DNA of 7,510 nucleotides from CAZGYE01 sp964530165. GTDB lineage: Bacteria; Planctomycetota; Planctomycetia; Planctomycetales; Planctomycetaceae. Of this stretch, positions 7,052-7,510 are shown in pieces (position 1 is the first letter of the stretch; each line of letters begins with the position of its first letter). The notes below the pieces were generated by a model. That model searched no databases and was not told the DNA's origin. It saw only the letters and a program-made list of their open reading frames with translations. The position numbers and the translations under genes were made by a program. Location of the stretch: contig CAZGYE010000290.1 in NCBI GenBank assembly GCA_964530165.1, positions 1-7,510 of the forward strand, read 5' to 3'.

Positions 7052-7357
7052 TTAGCTCTTTCGTCCATTGGTCACTAACTTGCGCAGCTCGCGCTCGCCC
7101 AACATGATCGAATGCGCGTCCGCAACAAATTGTCGCATGCGTTTGTGCAATGCAGCCAGAACACGCTCGGCAATCATGTAGGCTTTGCCCAGATCAGCCC
7201 ATGGAAACTCCCACGGCCTCTCTTTTGCTTCCAACCCCAACGATTTGCGACAGATGCTCTCCGCGACGATCTCGGCCAACAAAACCCTGAAGTGCGGGCT
7301 TGACTGCCCCTCGAATTCTGGTCCTGGTCCGAGATATCGCCGAATCGACTCGTGCAC
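7052..7357 (-). CDS. Conserved-looking hypothetical protein
   Basis: 101 residues from GTG 7357-7355. An in-frame TAG lies a short way upstream, and no ATG falls between it and the GTG. The protein has no signal peptide or membrane segment and looks mostly helical. A compact block at 24-66 (RVLLAEIVAES, then RPWEFPWADLGKAYMIAE) and one at 72-88 (KRMRQFVADAHSIMLGE) have the composition of a real folded protein and recall small unnamed proteins seen in planctomycete and acidobacterial genomes; no family can be named. It is followed in the same frame, immediately after its TAA, by the DUF4258-like stretch. Base composition is less GC-rich than in the left part. ATG 7422 with adjacent AAGGAG (7423-7428) lies in another frame, so a frameshift near the N-terminus is possible. 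Confidence 0.55.
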   Translation of the reverse strand: MHESIRRYLGPGPEFEGQSSPHFRVLLAEIVAESICRKSLGLEAKERPWEFPWADLGKAYMIAERVLAALHKRMRQFVADAHSIMLGERELRKLVTNGRKS

Positions 7358-7470
7358 GGCCGAAATCCGCAGAACATTGGGACGATCTTCCGCCTATAAT
7401 AATAACTGAAGTTTTGCAACATCTCCTTGTGGCTTACTTCTATTGCCGGTGGCCAGGGTATTGTTGTATG

Positions 7471-7487
7471 AGACGCTTCGTGCGTCT
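7471..7487. other. Small perfect hairpin near the right edge
   Basis: AGACGC (7471-7476) and GCGTCT (7482-7487) form a 6-bp stem around a TTCGT loop. On the plus strand it is followed by GTTCTGTTGAGTT, only moderately T-rich, so a Rho-independent terminator is possible but weak. It would serve a gene ending outside or near the right edge; no plus-strand gene is recognised at 7358-7510. It may be chance. Confidence 0.25.
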
Positions 7488-7510
7488 GTTCTGTTGAGTT
7501 CGGAGATTGC

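Noticed and set aside
7377..7400. Plus-strand promoter TTGGGA ... TATAAT
   Set aside because: The -10 box is perfect, but the spacer is only 12 bp and no plus-strand gene follows in the window.
7174..7422. 82-codon minus-strand ORF starting at ATG 7422
   Set aside because: Most of it is Arg/Ser/Trp-rich shadow of the 101-codon gene; AAGGAG touches the ATG with no spacing. Only its start is kept as a possible frameshift clue.

Overview
The window most likely comes from a GC-rich member of the Planctomycetota. This is inferred from the combination of a Tat-exported Gfo/Idh/MocA oxidoreductase, a secreted beta-propeller/PHP hydrolase and GCTGA-type heptad repeats between genes. No rRNA or other marker gene is present to confirm it.

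Left part (1-2314, minus strand): one long open frame covers the whole stretch and runs off the left edge. It encodes an exported protein with an N-terminal WD/BNR-like beta-propeller region and a C-terminal PHP/DUF3604 (CehA/McbA-type) metallohydrolase domain. The apparent plus-strand and fragmentary minus-strand ORFs here are shadows of this gene.

Middle (2315-6620, plus strand): after a 231-bp divergent intergenic region holding a perfect 12-bp palindrome comes a three-gene, operon-like block. It contains a Tat-signal Gfo/Idh/MocA oxidoreductase, a signal-less (cytoplasmic) Gfo/Idh/MocA oxidoreductase starting 10 bp later, and a 12-TM MFS transporter with an unusual insertion of about 100 residues between TM7 and TM8. 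A 93-bp spacer before the transporter carries five tandem GCTGA-type heptamers with inverted copies upstream.

Right part (6621-7510, minus strand): a small, visibly less GC-rich cluster converges on the transporter gene. In transcription order it has a conserved-looking 101-codon hypothetical gene, a short reading frame resembling the C-terminal end of a DUF4258-type protein, and a DUF2283-type gene that overlaps it by ATGA. This looks like an eroded accessory or toxin-antitoxin-like pair.

Working model (inference): the divergent left and middle genes form a carbohydrate or polyol module. A polymer or conjugate would be processed outside the cytoplasm by the propeller/PHP protein and the Tat-exported oxidoreductase, imported by the MFS carrier, and oxidised or reduced again inside by the second oxidoreductase. 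The substrate cannot be read from the sequence.
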